Shown here: positions 41,037 through 55,800 of the stretch, one piece after another
Layout of the letters: every line of letters starts with the position of its first letter
Numbering within the stretch: the first letter of the stretch is position 1
DNA from: Onthophagus taurus
Lineage: Eukaryota; Arthropoda; Insecta; Coleoptera; Scarabaeidae
DNA length: 64,000 nucleotides
Direction of reading: 5' to 3'
Assembly (NCBI RefSeq): GCF_036711975.1
Contig: NC_091971.1
Location: forward strand, 26,233,501-26,297,500
Made by a program: the position numbers and the translations under genes
The notes under the pieces: model-generated
Database searches by the model: none
Seen by the model: only the letters and a program-made list of their open reading frames with translations
What the model was told of the DNA's origin: nothing

Positions 41037-43937
41037 ACCATTACGTTACGGGTACAATTTGCTACAATTTTTGTAGTACAAGTTTTTCTGTATTATGCTC
41101 GGGATACCGTTTTTTTTCAACACTCTTCTATTTTACATATTCTTGAAAAATTCTCGATATTGATGCTTCTGGGAGCAAAAATGTTACAGACCATTACGTT
41201 AAGGGTACAATTTGCTACAATTTTTGTACTACAAGTTTTTCAGTATTATGCTCCGGATACCGTTTTTTTTCAACACTCTTCTATTTTACACATTCTTGAA
41301 AAATTCTCCACACTGATGCATCTGGGAGCAAAAATGTTAGAGACCATTACGTTACGGGTACAATTTGCTACAATTTTTGTAGTACAAGTTTTTCTGTATT
41401 ATGCTCCGGATACCGTTTTTTTTCAACACTCTTCTATTTTACATATTCTTGAAAAATTCTCGATATTGATGCTTCTGGGAGCAAAAATGTTACAGACCAT
41501 TCCGTTAAGGGTACAATTTGCTACAATTTTTGTACTACAAGTTTTTCTGTATTATGCTCCGGATACCGTTTTTTTTCAACACTCTTCTATTTTACACATT
41601 CTTGAAAAATTCTCGATATTGATGCATCTGGGGGCAAAAATGTGACAGACCATTACGTTACGGGTACAATTTGCTACAATTTTTGTAGTACAAGTTTTTC
41701 TGTATTATGCTCCGGATACCGTTTTTTTTCAACACTCTTCTATTTTACACATTCTTGAAAAATTCTCGATATTGATGCATCTGGGAGCAAAAATGTTACA
41801 GACCATTACGTTAAGGGTACAATTTGCTACAATTTTTGTAGTACAAGATTTTCTGTATTATGCTCCGGATACCGTTTTTTTTCAACACTCTTCTATTTTA
41901 CACATTCTTGAAAAATTCTCGATATTGATGCATCTGGGGGCAAAAATGTTACAGACCATTACGTTAAGGGTACAATTTGCTACAATTTTTGTAGTAAACG
42001 TTTTTCTGTATTATGCTCCGGATATCGTTTTTTTTCAACACTCTTCTATTTTACACATTCTTGAAAAATTCTCCACACTGATGCATCTGGGAGCAAAAAT
42101 GTTAGAGACCATTACGTTACGGGTACAATTTGCTACAATTTTTGTAGTACAAGTTTTTCTGTATTATGCTCCGGATACCGTTTTTTTTCAACACTCTTCT
42201 ATTTTACACATTCTTGAAAAATTCTCGATATTGACGCATCTGGGAGCAGAAATGTTACAGACCATTACGTTAAGGGTACAATTTGCTACAATTTTTGTAG
42301 TACAAGTTTTTCTGTATTATGCTCCGGATACCGTTTTTTTTCAACACTCTTCTAATTTACACATTCTTGAAAAATTCTCGATATTGATGCATCTGGGAGC
42401 AAAAATGTTACAGACCATTACGTTAAGGGTACAATTTGCTACAATTTTATTAGTAAAAGTTTTTCTGTATTATGCTCCGGATATCGTTTTTTTTCAACAC
42501 TCTTCTATTTTACACATTCTTGAAAAATTCTCCACACTGATGCATCTGGGAGCAAAAATGTTAGAGACCATTACGTTACGGGTACAATTTGCTACAATTT
42601 TTGTAGTACAAGTTTTTCTGTATTATGCTCCGGATATCGTTTTTTTTCAACACTCTTCTATTTTACACATTCTTGAAAAATTCTCCACACTGATGCATCT
42701 GGGAGCAAAAATGTTACAGACCATTACGTTACGGGTACAATTTGCTACAATTTTTGTTGTACAAGTTTTTCTGTATTATGCTCCGGATACCGTTTTTTTT
42801 CAACACTCTTCTATTTTACACATTCTTGAAAAATTCTCCACACTGATGCATCTGGGAGCAAAAATGTTAGAGACCATTACGTTACGGGTACAATTTGCTA
42901 CAATTTTTGTAGTACAAGTTTTTCTGTATTTTGCTCGGGATACCGTTTTTTTTTCAACACTCTTCTATTTTACATATTCTTGAAAAATTCTCGATATTGA
43001 TGCTTCTGGGAGCAAAAATGTTACAGACCATTACGTTAAGGGTACAATTTGCTACAATTTTTGTACTACAAGTTTTTCAGTATTATGCTCCGGATACCGT
43101 TTTTTTTCAACACTCTTCTATTTTACACATTCTTGAAAAATTCTCCACACTGATGCATCTGGGAGCAAAAATGTTAGAGACCATTACGTTACGGGTACAA
43201 TTTGCTACAATTTTTGTAGTACAAGTTTTTCTGTATTATGCTCCGGATACCGTTTTTTTTCAACACTCTTCTATTTTACATATTCTTGAAAAATTCTCGA
43301 TATTGATGCTTCTGGGAGCAAAAATGTTACAGACCATTCCGTTAAGGGTACAATTTGCTACAATTTTTGTACTACAAGTTTTTCTGTATTATGCTCCGGA
43401 TACCGTTTTTTTTCAACACTCTTCTATTTTACACATTCTTGAAAAATTCTCGATATTGATGCATCTGGGGGCAAAAATGTGACAGACCATTACGTTACGG
43501 GTACAATTTGCTACAATTTTTGTAGTACAAGTTTTTCTGTATTATGCTCCGGATACCGTTTTTTTTCAACACTCTTCTATTTTACACATTCTTGAAAAAT
43601 TCTCGATATTGATGCATCTGGGAGCAAAAATGTTACAGACCATTACGTTAAGGGTACAATTTGCTACAATTTTTGTAGTACAAGATTTTCTGTATTATGC
43701 TCCGGATACCGTTTTTTTTCAACACTCTTCTATTTTACACATTCTTGAAAAATTCTCGATATTGATGCATCTGGGGGCAAAAATGTTACAGACCATTACG
43801 TTAAGGGTACAATTTGCTACAATTTTTGTAGTAAACGTTTTTCTGTATTATGCTCCGGATATCGTTTTTTTTCAACACTCTTCTATTTTACACATTCTTG
43901 AAAAATTCTCCACACTGATGCATCTGGGAGCAAAAAT
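41037..43937. repeat. Higher-order satellite duplication (period 1837 bp)
   Basis: Segment about 41037-42100 recurs at about 42874-43937 with period 1837 (12 monomers plus one base, the extra T being at about 42951). Shared private variants include CATTCCGTTAAGG (41497, 43336) and GTACAAGATTTTC (41843, 43680). Confidence 0.8.
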
Positions 43938-44770
43938 GTTACAGACCATTACGTTACGGGTACAATTTGCTACAATTTTTGTAGTACAAGTTTTTCTGTA
44001 TTATGCTCCGGATACCGTTTTTCTTCAACACTCTTCTATTTTACACATTCTTGAAAAATTCTCCACACTGATGCATCTGGGAGCAAAAATGTTAGAGACC
44101 ATTACGTTACGGGTACAATTTGCTACAATTTTTGTAGTACAAGTTTTTCTGTATTATGCTCCGGATACCGTTTTTTTTCAACACTCTTCTATTGTACACA
44201 TTCTTGAAAAATTCTCGATATTGATGCATCTGGGAGCAAAAATGTTACAGACCATTACGTTACGGGTACAATTTGCTACAATTTTTGTAGTACAAGTTTT
44301 TCTGTATTATGCTCCGGATACCGTTTTTTTTCAACACTCTTCTATTTTACACATTTTTGAAAAATTCTCCACACTGATGCATCTGGGAGCAAAAATGTTA
44401 GAGACCATTACGTTACGGGTACAATTTGCTACAATTTTTGTAGTACAAGTTTTTCTGTATTATGCTCCGGATACCGTTTTTTTTCAACACTCTTCTATTT
44501 TACACATTCTTGAAAAATTCTCCACACTGATGCATCTGGGAGCAAAAATGTTAGAGACCATTACGTTACGGGTACAATTTGCTACAATTTTTGTAGTACA
44601 AGTTTTTCTGTATTATGCTCCGGATACCGTTTTTTTTCAACACTCTTCTATTTTACACATTCTTGAAAAATTCTCGATATTGATGCATCTGGGAGCAAAA
44701 ATGTTACAGACCATTACGTTAAGGGTACAATTTGCTACAATTTTTGTAGTACAAGTTTTTCTGTATTATG

Positions 44771-47700
44771 CTCCGTATACCGTTTTTTTTCAACACTCTT
44801 CTATTTTACACATTCTTGAAAAATTCTCGATATTGATGCATCTGGGGGCAAAAATGTTACAGACCATTACGTTAAGGGTACAATTTGCTACAATTTTTGT
44901 AGTAAAAGTTTTTCTGTATTATGCTCCGGATATCGTTTTTTTTCAACACTCTTCTATTTTACACATTCTTGAAAAATTCTCCACACTGATGCATCTGGGA
45001 GCAAAAATGTTCGAGACCATTACGTTACGGGTACAATTTGCTACAATTTTTGTAGTACAAGTTTTTCTGTATTATGCTCCGGATACCGTTTTTTTTCAAC
45101 ACTCTTCTATTTTACACATTCTTGAAAAATTCTCGATATTGACGCATCTGGGAGCAGAAATGTTACAGACCATTACGTTAAGGGTACAATTTGCTACAAT
45201 TTTTGTAGTACAAGTTTTTCTGTATTATGCTCCGGATACCGTTTTTTTTCAACACTCTTCTATTTTACACATTCTTGAAAAATTCTCCACACTGATGCAT
45301 CTGGGAGCAAAAATGTTACAGACCATTACGTTACGGGTACAATTTGCTACAATTTTTGTAGTACAAGTTTTTCTGTATTATGCTCCGGATACCGTTTTTT
45401 TTCAACACTCTTCTATTTTACACATTCTTGAAAAATTCTCGATATTGACGCATCTGGGAGCAGAAATGTTACAGACCATTACGTTAAGGGTACAATTTGC
45501 TACAATTTTTGTAGTAAAAGTTTTTCTGTATTATGCTCCGGATACCGTTTTTTTTCAACACTCTTCTATTTTACACATTCTTGAAAAATTCTCCACACTG
45601 ATGCATCTGGGAGCAAAAATGTTCGAGGCCATTACGTTACGGGTACAATTTGCTACAATTTTTGTAGTACAAGTTTTTCTGTATTATGCTCCGGATACCG
45701 TTTTTTTTCAACACTCTTCTATTTTACACATTCTTGAAAAATTCTCGATATTGATGCATCTGGGAGCAAAAATGTTACAGACCATTACGTTAAGGGTACA
45801 ATTTGCTACAATTTTTGTAGTACAAGTTTTTCTGTATTATGCTCCGTATACCGTTTTTTTCAACACTCTTCTATTTTACACATTCTTGAAAAATTCTCGA
45901 TATTGATGCATCTGGGGGCAAAAATGTTACAGACCATTACGTTAAGGGTACAATTTGCTACAATTTTTGTAGTAAAAGTTTTTCTGTGTTATGCTCCGGA
46001 TATCGTTTTTTTTCAACACTCTTCTATTTTACACATTCTTGAAAAATTCTCCACACTGATGCATCTGGGAGCAAAAATGTTAGAGACCATTACGTTACGG
46101 GTACAATTTGCTACAATTTTTGTAGTAGCAAAAGTTTTTCTGTATTATGCTCCGGATACCGTTTTTTTTCAACACTCTTCTATTTTACACATTCTTGAAA
46201 AATTCTCGATATTGACGCATCTGGGAGCAGAAATGTTAAGACCATTACGTTAAGGGTACAATTTGCTACAATTTTTGTAGTACAAGTTTTTCTGTATAAT
46301 GCTCCGGATACCGTTTTTTTTCAACACTCTTCTATTTTACACATTCTTGAAAAATTCTCGATATTGATGCATCTGGGAGCAGAAATGTTACAGACCATTA
46401 CGTTAAGGGTACAATTTGCTACAATTTTTGTAGTACAAGTTTTTCTGTATTATGCTCCGGATACCGTTTTTTTTCAACACTCTTCTATTTTACACATTCT
46501 TGAAAAATTCTCGATATTGATGCATCTGGGAGCAAAAATGTTATAGACCATTACGTTAAGGGTACAATTTGCTACAATTTTTGTAGTAAAAGTTTTTCTG
46601 TATTATGCTCCGGATATAGTTTTTTTTCAACACTCTTCTATTTTACATATTCTTGAAAAATTCTCCACACTGATGCATCTGGGAGCAAAAATGTTAGAGA
46701 CCATTACGTTACGGGTACAATTTGCTACAATTTTTGTAGTACAAGTTTTTCTGTATTATGCTCCGGATACCGTTTTTCTTCAACACTCTTCTATTTTACA
46801 CATTCTTGAAAAATTCTCCACACTGATGCATCTGGGAGCAAAAATGTTAGAGACCATTACGTTACGGGTACAATTTGCTACAATTTTTGTAGTACAAGTT
46901 TTTCTGTATTATGCTCCGGATACCGTTTTTTTTCAACACTCTTCTATTTTACACATTCTTGAAAAATTCTCGATATTGATGCATCTGGGAGCAAAAATGT
47001 TATAGACCATTACGTTAAGGGTACAATTTGCTACAATTTTTGTAGTAAAAGTTTTTCTGTATTATGCTCCGGATATAGTTTTTTTTCAACACTCTTCTAT
47101 TTTACATATTCTTGAAAAATTCTCCACACTGATGCATCTGGGAGCAAAAATGTTAGAGACCATTACGTTACGGGTACAATTTGCTACAATTTTTGTAGTA
47201 CAAGTTTTTCTGTATTATGCTCCGGATACCGTTTTTCTTCAACACTCTTCTATTTTACACATTCTTGAAAAATTCTCCACACTGATGCATCTGGGAGCAA
47301 AAATGTTAGAGACCATTACGTTACGGGTACAATTTGCTACAATTTTTGTAGTACAAGTTTTTCTGTATTATGCTCCGTATACCGTTTTTTTTCAACACTC
47401 TTCTATTTTACACATTCTTGAAAAATTCTCGATATTGATGCATCTGGGGGCAAAAATGTTACAGACCATTACGTTAAGGGTACAATTTGCTACAATTTTT
47501 GTAGTAAAAGTTTTTCTGTATTATGCTCCGGATATCGTTTTTTTTCAACACTCTTCTATTTTACACATTCTTGAAAAATTCTCCACACTGATGCATCTGG
47601 GAGCAAAAATGTTCGAGACCATTACGTTACGGGTACAATTTGCTACAATTTTTGTAGTACAAGTTTTTCTGTATTATGCTCCGGATACCGTTTTTTTTCA

Positions 47701-49142
47701 ACACTCTTCTATTTTACACATTCTTGAAAAATTCTCGATATTGACGCATCTGGGAGCAGAAATGTTACAGACCATTACGTTAAGGGTACAATTTGCTACA
47801 ATTTTTGTAGTACAAGTTTTTCTGTATTATGCTCCGGATACCGTTTTTTTTCAACACTCTTCTATTTTACACATTCTTGAAAAATTCTCCACACTGATGC
47901 ATCTGGGAGCAAAAATGTTACAGACCATTACGTTACGGGTACAATTTGCTACAATTTTTGTAGTACAAGTTTTTCTGTATTATGCTCCGGATACCGTTTT
48001 TTTTCAACACTCTTCTATTTTACACATTCTTGAAAAATTCTCGATATTGACGCATCTGGGAGCAGAAATGTTACAGACCATTACGTTAAGGGTACAATTT
48101 GCTACAATTTTTGTAGTAAAAGTTTTTCTGTATTATGCTCCGGATACCGTTTTTTTTCAACACTCTTCTATTTTACACATTCTTGAAAAATTCTCCACAC
48201 TGATGCATCTGGGAGCAAAAATGTTCGAGGCCATTACGTTACGGGTACAATTTGCTACAATTTTTGTAGTACAAGTTTTTCTGTATTATGCTCCGGATAC
48301 CGTTTTTTTTCAACACTCTTCTATTTTACACATTCTTGAAAAATTCTCGATATTGATGCATCTGGGAGCAAAAATGTTACAGACCATTACGTTAAGGGTA
48401 CAATTTGCTACAATTTTTGTAGTACAAGTTTTTCTGTATTATGCTCCGTATACCGTTTTTTTCAACACTCTTCTATTTTACACATTCTTGAAAAATTCTC
48501 GATATTGATGCATCTGGGGGCAAAAATGTTACAGACCATTACGTTAAGGGTACAATTTGCTACAATTTTTGTAGTAAAAGTTTTTCTGTGTTATGCTCCG
48601 GATATCGTTTTTTTTCAACACTCTTCTATTTTACACATTCTTGAAAAATTCTCCACACTGATGCATCTGGGAGCAAAAATGTTAGAGACCATTACGTTAC
48701 GGGTACAATTTGCTACAATTTTTGTAGTAGCAAAAGTTTTTCTGTATTATGCTCCGGATACCGTTTTTTTTCAACACTCTTCTATTTTACACATTCTTGA
48801 AAAATTCTCGATATTGACGCATCTGGGAGCAGAAATGTTAAGACCATTACGTTAAGGGTACAATTTGCTACAATTTTTGTAGTACAAGTTTTTCTGTATA
48901 ATGCTCCGGATACCGTTTTTTTTCAACACTCTTCTATTTTACACATTCTTGAAAAATTCTCGATATTGATGCATCTGGGAGCAGAAATGTTACAGACCAT
49001 TACGTTAAGGGTACAATTTGCTACAATTTTTGTAGTACAAGTTTTTCTGTATTATGCTCCGGATACCGTTTTTTTTCAACACTCTTCTATTTTACACATT
49101 CTTGAAAAATTCTCGATATTGATGCATCTGGGAGCAAAAATG
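44771..49142. repeat. Higher-order satellite duplication (period 2602 bp)
   Basis: Segment about 44771-46540 recurs at about 47373-49142. The period is 17 monomers plus one base, explained by one three-base gain and two one-base losses carried in each copy. Between them, a 459-bp (three-monomer) duplication lies at about 46547-47464. Confidence 0.8.
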
Positions 49143-52096
49143 TTACAGACCATTACGTTAAGGGTACAATTTGCTACAATTTTTGTAGTAAAAGTTTTTC
49201 TGTATTATGCTCCGGATATAGTTTTTTTTCAACACTCTTCTATTTTACACATTCTTGAAAAATTCTCCACACTGATGCATCTGGGAGCAAAAATGTTACA
49301 GACCATTACGTTACGGGTACAATTTGCTACAATTTTTGTAGTACAAGTTTTTCTGTATTATGCTCCGGATACCGTTTTTCTTCAACACTCTTCTATTTTA
49401 CACGTTCTTGAAAAATTCTCCACACTGATGCATCTGGGAGCAAAAATGTTAGAGACCATTACGTTACGTGTACAATTTGCTACAATTTTTGTAGTACAAG
49501 TTTTTCTGTATTATGCTCCGGATACCGTTTTTTTTCAACACTCTTCTATTGTACACATTCTTGAAAAATTCTCGATATTGATGCATCTGGGAGCAAAAAT
49601 GTTACAGACCATTACGTTAAGGGTACAATTTGCTACAATTTTTGTAGTAAAAGTTTTTCTGTATTATGCTCCGGATATAGTTTTTTTTCAACACTCTTCT
49701 ATTTTACACATTCTTGAAAAATTCTCCACACTGATGCATCTGGGAGCAAAAATGTTACAGACCATTACGTTACGGGTACAATTTGCTACAATTTTTGTAG
49801 TACAAGTTTTTCTGTATTATGCTCCGGATACCGTTTTTCTTCAACACTCTTCTATTTTACACATTCTTGAAAAATTCTCCACACTGATGCATCTGGGAGC
49901 AAAAATGTTAGAGACCATTACGTTACGGGTACAATTTGCTACAATTTTTGTAGTACAAGTTTTTCTGTATTATGCTCGGGATACCGTTTTTTTTCAACAC
50001 TCTTCTATTGTACACATTCTTGAAAAATTCTCGATATTGATGCATCTGGGAGCAAAAATGTTACAGACCATTACGTTACGGGTACAATTTGCTACAATTT
50101 TTGTAGTACAAGTTTTTCTGTATTATGCTCCGGATACCGTTTTTTTTCAACACTCTTCTATTTTACACATTTTTGAAAAATTCTCCACACTGATGCATCT
50201 GGGAGCAAAAATGTTAGAGACCATTACGTTACGGGTACAATTTGCTACAATTTTTGTAGTACAAGTTTTTCTGTATTATGCTCCGGATACCGTTTTTTTT
50301 CAACACTCTTCTATTTTACACATTCTTGAAAAATTCTCCACACTGATGCATCTGGGAGCAAAAATGTTAGAGACCATTACGTTACGGGTACAATTTGCTA
50401 CAATTTTTGTAGTACAAGTTTTTCTGTATTATGCTCCGGATACCGTTTTTTTTCAACACTCTTCTATTTTACACATTCTTGAAAAATTCTCGATATTGAT
50501 GCATCTGGGAGCAGAAATGTTACAGACCATTACGTTAAGGGTACAATTTGCTACAATTTTTGTAGTACAAGTTTTTCTGTATTATGCTCCGGATACCGTT
50601 TTTTTTCAACACTCTTCTATTTTACATATTCTTGAAAAATTCTCGATATTGATGCTTCTGGGAGCAAAAATGTTAGAGACCATTACGTTACGGGTACAAT
50701 TTGCTACAATTTTTGTAGTACAAGTTTTTCTGTATTATGCTCCGGATACCGTTTTTTTTCAACACTCTTCTATTTTACACATTCTTGAAAAATTCTCGAT
50801 ATTGATGCATCTGGGAGCAAAAATGTTACAGACCATTACGTTAAGGGTACAATTTGCTACAATTTTTGTAGTACAAGTTTTTCTGTATTATGCTCCGGAT
50901 ACCGTTTTTTTCAACACTCTTCTATTTTACACATTCTTGAAAAATTCTCGATATTGACGCATCTGGGAGCAGAAATGTTACAGACCATTACGTTAAGGGT
51001 ACAATTTGCTACAATTTTTGTAGTAAAAGTTTTTCTGTATTATGCTCCGGATATCGTTTTTTTTCAACACTCTTCTATTTTACACATTCTTGAAAAATTC
51101 TCCACACTGATGCATCTGGGAGCAAAAATGTTCGAGACCATTACGTTACGGGTACAATTTGCTACAATTTTTGTAGTACAAGTTTTTCTGTATTATGCTC
51201 CGGATACCGTTTTTTTTCAACACTCTTCTATTTTACACATTCTTGAAAAATTCTCGATATTGACGCATCTGGGAGCAGAAATGTTACAGACCATTACGTT
51301 AAGGGTACAATTTGCTACAATTTTTGTAGTACAAGTTTTTCTGTATTATGCTCCGGATACCGTTTTTTTTCAACACTCTTCTATTTTACACATTCTTGAA
51401 AAATTCTCCACACTGATGCATCTGGGAGCAAAAATGTTAGAGACCATTACGTTACGGGTACAATTTGCTACAATTTTTGTAGTACAAGTTTTTCTGTATT
51501 ATGCTCCGGATACCGTTTTTTTTCAACACTCTTCTATTTTACACATTCTTGAAAAATTCTCGATATTGACGCATCTGGGAGCAGAAATGTTACAGACCAT
51601 TACGTTAAGGGTACAATTTGCTACAATTTTTGTAGTACAAGTTTTTCTGTATTATGCTCCGGATACCGTTTTTTTTCAACACTCTTCTATTTTACACATT
51701 CTTGAAAAATTCTCGATATTGACGCATCTGGGAGCAGAAATGTTACAGACCATTACGTTAAGGGTACAATTTGCTACAATTTTTGTAGTACAAGTTTTTC
51801 TGTATTATGCTCCGGATACCGTTTTTTTTCAACACTCTTCTATTTTACACATTCTTGAAAAATTCTCCACACTGATGCATCTGGGAGCAAAAATGTTAGA
51901 GACCATTACGTTACGGGTACAATTTGCTACAATTTTTGTAGTACAAGTTTTTCTGTATTATGCTCCGGATACCGTTTTTTTTCAACACTCTTCTATTTTA
52001 CACATTCTTGAAAAATTCTCGATATTGACGCATCTGGGAGCAGAAATGTTACAGACCATTACGTTAAGGGTACAATTTGCTACAATTTTTGTAGTA

Positions 52097-52101
52097 CAAG
52101 T
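52097..52101. repeat. BEL/Pao target-site duplication, left copy (CAAGT)
   Basis: CAAGT before the left LTR, repeated at 58609-58613 after the right LTR. Removing the element restores a normal monomer reading GTAGTACAAGTTTTTCTG. Confidence 0.92.
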
Positions 52102-52567
52102 TGTTAGATTTTATATTATATTGGTTAATTTATATTAGATTTGATAGGTTTATATTATATTAGTTCATTTATATTGGATTTATTTGTATCGCCTCATTTG
52201 TTTAGTCTAGATTTGAAGTGTCTCGAGTCGCAATATTAGAGTCTTTTATCGCATTATTTATTGGGTGGAGTTAAGTGTGGGAATGCGTTGGGGTATTTCG
52301 GTGTTTAGGTAAGGGTTTTTAGTTATGACCTAAAATAAAGAAGGAGCCTGCGAGCTCAACTCGTATCAGTTAGTCAGTCTTCGATTTAACACACACCGAA
52401 ACAGTACCCCTTCAATTTACGCGGAGCAAGGCTCCCTATATAACTCTCGCCACAACTAATCGCAATTTGTATGTATAGTTTAAGTGTAATTAATAATAAA
52501 GTTTATGGAAACGTAAAACCAAGATTTTGTTGTTAACCAGCGCCCACCAGATAAAAATAAATAATCA
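52102..52567 (+). repeat. BEL/Pao 5' LTR (466 bp)
   Basis: Starts TGTTAGATTTTATATTATAT and ends AATAATCA. The first 100 bp are TATATTA-rich. Visible regulatory candidates are two TCAGT initiator-like motifs (52366-52370 and 52374-52378), TATATAA at 52437-52443, and AATAAA at 52334-52339 and 52495-52500. Confidence 0.95.
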
Positions 52568-52571
52568 TAAA

Positions 52572-52588
52572 TGGTCCTTCGAGCCGGA
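52572..52588 (+). other. Primer binding site, tRNA-Tyr type
   Basis: TGGTCCTTCGAGCCGGA, four bases after the LTR, is the complement of the 3' end of eukaryotic tRNA-Tyr (ending in CCA) as I remember it, over 17 nt. It would prime minus-strand synthesis. Confidence 0.75.
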
Positions 52589-52877
52589 TAGGGAAATATA
52601 AGAAGATTTAAGTGTCTTCGGTTCCTTGATGCGGCGTGTAAAATTAAATTAAATTAAATTCGACAACGTTGGCCCGCCAGTTACGCAGCTTTTTGGAAAA
52701 CACTCGCCAAGAGTGTTCGAAGACCGAATTTCTACTTCATGCAACTCCCAACAAATTCGAGATAGAAGAAATTCGTTCATCACGTACTGGAAGCGACCAA
52801 CGCCATTGAAACAAGTACCGTAAGTCCCTTTGCTTTCTCCTTTATCGTTCTCAATCTGAAACTTGTCAATCGCGATC
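52589..52877 (+). other. BEL/Pao untranslated leader
   Basis: About 290 nt between primer site and Gag start, with AATTAAATTAAATTAAATT near 52645; no gene. Probably holds the packaging signal by position. Confidence 0.5.
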
Positions 52878-55800
52878 ATGAGTCAGTCAGAAAATTTAAC
52901 TAAAAAACGAGGTATTGTCAAGGGCAAACTCACGAATTTTGCGAAATTTGTAATAAAATTTGAATCAAATATCAGAGAAAGCGGTATTAATCAGGAACTT
53001 TCGTTAGAGTTAGAACAAAGATACAATCGGGCAATTAATCTTATCGATGAGTTCGAGGAAATTCAGGGTGAAATAGATTTGTTAAGCGTTGATGGCGAGT
53101 CACAAAACGCGGAGAGGGAGACATTCGAGGCGAGTTTTTACGCAAATACGGCTAAAGCTAAGCGAATTTTGACAAATAGAAATATATGCGCCGATTCGTC
53201 GTTCATTGTAGGACCTTCCCCGGATCAACATGTAAAGCTACCGGTTATAGATTTACCAAAGTTTGACGGTGGTTACGACGCATGGCTAGGGTTTAGAGAC
53301 ATTTTCGAATCGTTAATTCATAACAACCCAATGATCAACGACATTCAAAAATTTCATTACTTACTGTCGGCACTGACCGGTAATGCTCGTCAGGTTATCG
53401 AAAGCTTAGAATTGACAAATTCTAACTATGAAGTCGCTTGGGGGTTGATTCGCGAGCGTTATGATAACCCGCGGATATTAATTCATAATCACGTTAAGGC
53501 ATTGTTCGAAATTGAAGGGGTTTCGGGTGATAATCCACAGCCGATTCGAAGTTTTATTGACGACTTTCGTAAACATCTGCGCGCGTTAGCTGCATTAAAT
53601 GAACCTACGGATAATTGGGACACACTACTTATTTATTTAGCCGTGTCGAAATTGGACGCTGATTCCAATCGGGAGTGGGAAAGAAAAAAGTCCGGTTTAA
53701 AGAAAGCGAATTTAGAAAATTTGTTAGGGTTTTTGAAAGAACGCGCTGATTTATTGGAAACTTTGGAAAACGGTTCGGGTAAGCGGATAATCGATAAATC
53801 AAAACCGAAATCAAAAACGTTTTTGGTTGCTAATTCGGGTGTTAAGCGTTGTGTCAACTGCAAAGGGGAACATTACATACAGGAATGTTCAAATTTCACT
53901 AAACTTACGGTTCAAGGCCGTATAGACCGGGTCAAACAATTAAAGGTGTGTATGAATTGTCTTCGGTCGGGACATTTTGTTAAACAATGCCGTTCGAGCT
54001 CTTGTAAACGGTGCAATTCTCGTCATCATACCTTACTTCATTTGACGCACGATCGCTCAGATTCACCACCACAACCAACGACATCCACCCAAGCACACAG
54101 TCTAAATTTCGCACAGCATGCAAATCATTCAAACATCTTACTCTCCACCGTAACTGTTCACGCATTCGACAGACATAACAAAAAACATTCATTACGCGCA
54201 CTCTTGGATCCGGGCAGTCAAAGTAGTTTTCTTTCGGTAGACGCTTGCAAGCGGTTAAGATTGTCTAGAACAGCAACAAACGTTAATGTAGCAACAATAA
54301 ATCAAACACAGTCAACAATAACGAGTTCCTGTTCATTGCGAATACATTCACACTGCACGGATTTTTCACTTAAGGTTAATTGTTTGGTTATAGCAACAAT
54401 CGCGAATGATTTACCCAATTTTGAAATAGACGCAAACACTTTAAGAATACCTACACACGTTCGCTTGGCGGATCCCTTGTTCAATAAATCCGATAAGATA
54501 GATATGCTTATCGGGGCTGATTATTTTTGGAATTTGTTGTGCGTCGGGCAAATCAAACTTGCAAAAGGGCCTATCATGCAGAACACCCGTTTGGGGTGGA
54601 TCGTTTCGGGGCCGATACAAGCGAGCGCGGCACATTCGGTGCAGTGCAATTTAATTTGTAAGGATGACAATTCCGTAATAAACAAGCAGTTGGCGCGATT
54701 TTGGGAAATCGAGGAGATTGAAGGGTTAGTTCACTCATCCAAAAATGAAACATTTTGCGAAAATCATTTTAACAAAACCACTAAACGTGCAGAAGACGGA
54801 CGATTCATTGTTTCGCTACCGCTAAAGGAAAGTTTAGATCGGTTGGGCGAATCGTATAAAACCGCAGAAAATCGTTTAATGGGTATCGAGCGAAAATGCA
54901 AACGAAATCGTGAATTTGGTGAGCGATACCATGCATTTATGCGAGAGTATTTGGAGTTAGGTCATATGAAAAAGGTTGTCGACACGCGCGAGGGTTATTA
55001 TATACCACACCACGGAGTATTAAATGAAAATAGTGCCACTACAAAGTTAAGGGTCGTCTTCGATGCATCATGTCCCACATCAACGGGATATTCACTTAAT
55101 GATTGTCAGGTGGTGGGACCCATATTACAGCCTGACCTGTTTAGCGCCTTAATACGTTTTCGGAAGTACGCGTACGTGGTTACAGCGGATATTCAAAAAA
55201 TGTACCGTGCCTGTCTAATCAATCCTGAGCAGACGAAATTTCAGCGCATATTATGGCGCGATTCGGAAGATTCACCCGTCGATACGTACGAGTTATTAAC
55301 GATAACATATGGAACGTCTTCGGCTAGTTATCTAGCGACTCGGTGTTTAAAACAATTAAGTTCAGAATGCGCGGACCCGGTCATCGCGGATGTTATTAAT
55401 TCACATTTTTACGTAGATGATTTGTTGACGGGAGCAAATTCGTTGACCGAAGTTACTCGTTTAGCGAAAAATGTAAAAATTGTGTTGAACGGCGGAGGAT
55501 TTAACTTACACAAGTGGATTTCGAACGATCCAGAGATATTACGCGATGTTCAGGGTACTCAGTCTACAGAGCTTTCAGAAGTGCTTGATTTGGGAAAAAA
55601 TGAAAACACTCGGACGTTAGGTTTATTATGGGACCCCACTAAAGATTGTTTTCGTTATAAAATGAAGGAAAATTCAACCAGTCATATTACTAAGCGCACG
55701 GTTCTTTCGAAAATAGCCCAAATATTCGACCCGCTCGGTTTATTAAGCCCTGTGATTATTACGGCGAAAATAATCTTACAGGAAATTTGGGAGTCCGGGT

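Larger units (their letters stand above)
40464..52101. repeat. 153-bp satellite, middle array (about 76 monomers)
   Basis: Same monomer and orientation as the left array. The first part, up to about 43.9 kb, shares the left array's variants (GGGGGCAAAAATGTGA stop monomers, ATGCTTCTGGG). From about 45 kb a different set dominates: GACGCATCTGGGAGCAGAAATG, GTTCGAGACC and CTCCGTATACC. Frame breaks come from one-base losses in the T run (45855, 48456, 50910), a one-base loss in GTTAAGACC (46235, 48837), TATAGACC or GTATAATG stops, and a three-base gain GTAGTAGCAAAAG. Ends inside a monomer at the BEL/Pao insertion. Confidence 0.97.
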